Both the position numbers and the translations under genes were made by a program. Under the pieces are notes generated by a model. It was not told where the DNA came from, made no database searches, and saw only the letters and a program-made list of their open reading frames with translations. This document shows, in pieces, positions 4,098 through 5,602 of a stretch of 5,602 bases of DNA (positions are counted from its first letter, which is position 1; the number at the start of each line of letters is the position of its first letter). This DNA comes from Candidatus Omnitrophota bacterium (lineage in GTDB: Bacteria > Omnitrophota > Gorgyraeia > 2-02-FULL-51-18): contig JAHFFL010000089.1 of assembly GCA_023247955.1 (NCBI GenBank), positions 1 to 5,602 of the forward strand. Reading direction: 5' to 3'.

Positions 4098-5602
4098 GTG
4101 CGAAAACTTTCTAAGGCCCGTTTGTTTTTTATTTTTCTCTTTTTCGTCGCCGCGCTCGGCGGCCTTCTCCTGCGTCTCGGGTTCATCCAGATATTCAAAT
4201 CCTCCAAATACCATTCGTTAGCCGAAGGTCAGTCCCGCGTGGTGATCGAGATGCAGCCCGCGCGCGGCAAGATACTGGACCGCAACGGCCGCGAGCTGGC
4301 GCTCGACGTACGCCTGGACTCCGTCTACGCAGTCTCGCGGGAAATCAAGAATAAAGAAAAACTCGCGGCGGGTCTCGCGAAATCTCTGGGGCTTGACCGA
4401 TCGCTGGTGCTCGAGCGGCTCAAGCGCGATAAACTTTTTGTGTGGATAGCCCGGAAGGTCTCTCCCGCCAAAACTGAAGCCGTGAAGAATCTGAAAGCCG
4501 ACGGCCTCGGATTCATCAAAGAATCCCAAAGGGTTTATCCGAAAGGGGAAACCGCCTGCCAGCTTGTCGGATTCACGGATGTGGACAACAACGGCCTTGA
4601 GGGGATAGAGCTGAATTACAACAGCTTCCTCAAAGGCGTGCCGGGATGGCGGCTCGCGCAAAAAGACGCCAAACAACGCGAGCTGATCTCCAAACAGATG
4701 GAGAAGGTCCCGCCGGTGGACGGTTTCAACATCCATTTGACGATTGACGAGGTGATTCAGTCTCTCAGTGAAAAGGAATTGGTGGAAACTTGCAGGAAAT
4801 TTCACGCGCTCGGCGGTTCCGTGGTCGTTTTGGAACCGAAGACCGGCGACATTTTGGCAATGGCGACTTACCCGCTCTACGATCCCAATAACGCGCGCCA
4901 TTCCAAACCCGAGCAGCGCCGCAACCGGGCCATCACGGACCTTTTTGAGCCGGGTTCCGTTTTCAAAACTTTCACACTGACCGCGATTCTCCATGAGAAG
5001 GCCTTCGGACTTGACGAAAAATTTGACTGCGAGAGAGGCGCCTGGCATGTGGCCGGAAAGATTTTGCATGATCATAGAGGCAGCGGGATCCTCACCTTCA
5101 GGGAAGTGATAGAGAAATCGAGCAATATCGGGACCGTGAAGGGCGCGATGCGGCTCGGAGGCCCCAAGCTGTATAAAATGATCAGGGCGTTTGGGTTTGG
5201 CGAGAGGACGGGCATCGGGCTTGCCGGCGAGGTGAACGGGATGGTGCCGCATCCGAAGGACTGGTCGAGGAGTTCAATTATCAACATTCCGATCGGACAA
5301 GGGATAGCCGTGACGCCGATACAGCTGGCCTGCGCGGTAGGCGCGATCGCCAACGACGGCGCGTTGATGAGGCCGCGACTCATCACGCATATCGATGATC
5401 CCGAGGGGAGGGATGTCCAGAGCTTTGATCCCCAAATGACAAACCGGATTATTTCCAAGGAGACTGCGCTTCAGGTGCGCTCCGTTTTGGAAGGTGCGGT
5501 GAGCCGTGGCACTGGTAAAAAGGCGGCGGTGCCGGGGTTCAAAGCCGCCGGTAAGACCGGGACCGCACAGAAGATCGTGGGCGGCACCTATTCGCACGAT
5601 GA
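4098..5602 (+). CDS. ftsI: Septal peptidoglycan transpeptidase FtsI (PBP3, class B), 3' end beyond the window
   Basis: FtsI cross-links septal peptidoglycan during division. The 501 codons seen lack only the last part of the transpeptidase domain. A short cytoplasmic tail (1-8) leads to a membrane helix (about 9-30). The PBP dimerisation region holds ARGKILDRNGRELA (55-68), then YPKGETACQLVGFTDVDNNG (147-166) and GLEGIELNYN (166-175). The transpeptidase domain has all three active-site motifs: SVFK (S287 nucleophile, K290) in FEPGSVFKTF, SSN (341-343), and KTGT (486-489). The short spacing of the N-terminal region and the lack of a glycosyltransferase domain mark class B. The start is GTG 4098: AGGA (4082-4085) is 12 bases upstream and AGAG abuts the codon, so initiation looks weak. 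No better upstream start avoids overlap with ftsL, 22 bases away. No PASTA domain can be judged, because the C-terminus is missing. A spo-type paralogue (SpoVD-like) is less likely given the dcw position. Confidence 0.95.
   Translation, partial: MRKLSKARLFFIFLFFVAALGGLLLRLGFIQIFKSSKYHSLAEGQSRVVIEMQPARGKILDRNGRELALDVRLDSVYAVSREIKNKEKLAAGLAKSLGLDRSLVLERLKRDKLFVWIARKVSPAKTEAVKNLKADGLGFIKESQRVYPKGETACQLVGFTDVDNNGLEGIELNYNSFLKGVPGWRLAQKDAKQRELISKQMEKVPPVDGFNIHLTIDEVIQSLSEKELVETCRKFHALGGSVVVLEPKTGDILAMATYPLYDPNNARHSKPEQRRNRAITDLFEPGSVFKTFTLTAILHEKAFGLDEKFDCERGAWHVAGKILHDHRGSGILTFREVIEKSSNIGTVKGAMRLGGPKLYKMIRAFGFGERTGIGLAGEVNGMVPHPKDWSRSSIINIPIGQGIAVTPIQLACAVGAIANDGALMRPRLITHIDDPEGRDVQSFDPQMTNRIISKETALQVRSVLEGAVSRGTGKKAAVPGFKAAGKTGTAQKIVGGTYSHD

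Noticed and set aside
4218..5252. Open frame of 344 codons on the minus strand opposite ftsI
   Set aside because: It lies wholly inside ftsI, whose active-site motifs are intact on the plus strand. Its product shows no recognisable domain, and long antisense frames are common in GC-rich genes.
1..5602. CRISPR array, tRNA, transposase, toxin-antitoxin or defence genes
   Set aside because: No regularly spaced repeats, cloverleaf with conserved arms or matching protein motifs were seen on either strand.

Overview
The window is an ordinary stretch of bacterial chromosome, moderately GC-rich, with all supported genes on the plus strand. It holds the 3' part of the RNase P RNA gene (rnpB), a two-gene envelope pair, and the start of a division and cell-wall (dcw) cluster in the order mraZ - small ORF - rsmH - ftsL - ftsI. 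The cell evidently builds peptidoglycan septa and has a membrane with an extracytoplasmic compartment. The exported protein opens with a segment of the type DTVMLKNGKAIKGLVVE. That segment, together with TPR and PDZ modules, a two-helix HAMP protein and the FtsI type, reminds me most of Candidatus Omnitrophota or a related PVC-side lineage. This placement is from memory of family style, not from a search, and is only moderately secure.

Layout. Bases 1 to about 374 are rnpB, cut off at its 5' side by the window edge; the specificity-domain remnants, the tRNA-CCA-binding loop and the universal 3' core are all readable. A hairpin plus T-run at 377-433 probably ends it. Bases 434-573 hold no gene, only a weak promoter candidate and a small hairpin. 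Then come a secreted TPR/PDZ protein (574-1563) and a 143-residue HAMP membrane protein (1567-1998), separated by 3 bases and probably co-transcribed. A strong sigma70-type promoter (2005-2033) and a MraZ-type operator (2037-2070) precede mraZ (2081-2542). A 71-codon ORF of unknown function (2557-2772) follows and overlaps the TTG start of rsmH (2769-3704). The rsmH stop overlaps the ftsL start (3701-4075). ftsI starts at GTG 4098 and runs off the end after 501 codons.

How the genes work together. MraZ probably represses its own operon. RsmH methylates 16S rRNA. FtsL and FtsI are inner-membrane divisome parts, FtsI being the septal transpeptidase. The PDZ and HAMP genes lie upstream of the mraZ promoter and may be read as a separate unit.

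The most unusual points are in rnpB: the P12 arm is a roughly 95-base branched palindrome resembling a dispersed repeat, while the usual P13/P14 hairpins appear to be missing. Second is the mraZ operator, which has four TGGG half-sites in two divergent pairs. Third is the unrecognised small gene between mraZ and rsmH. I see no mobile-element gene, defence system, CRISPR array or tRNA.
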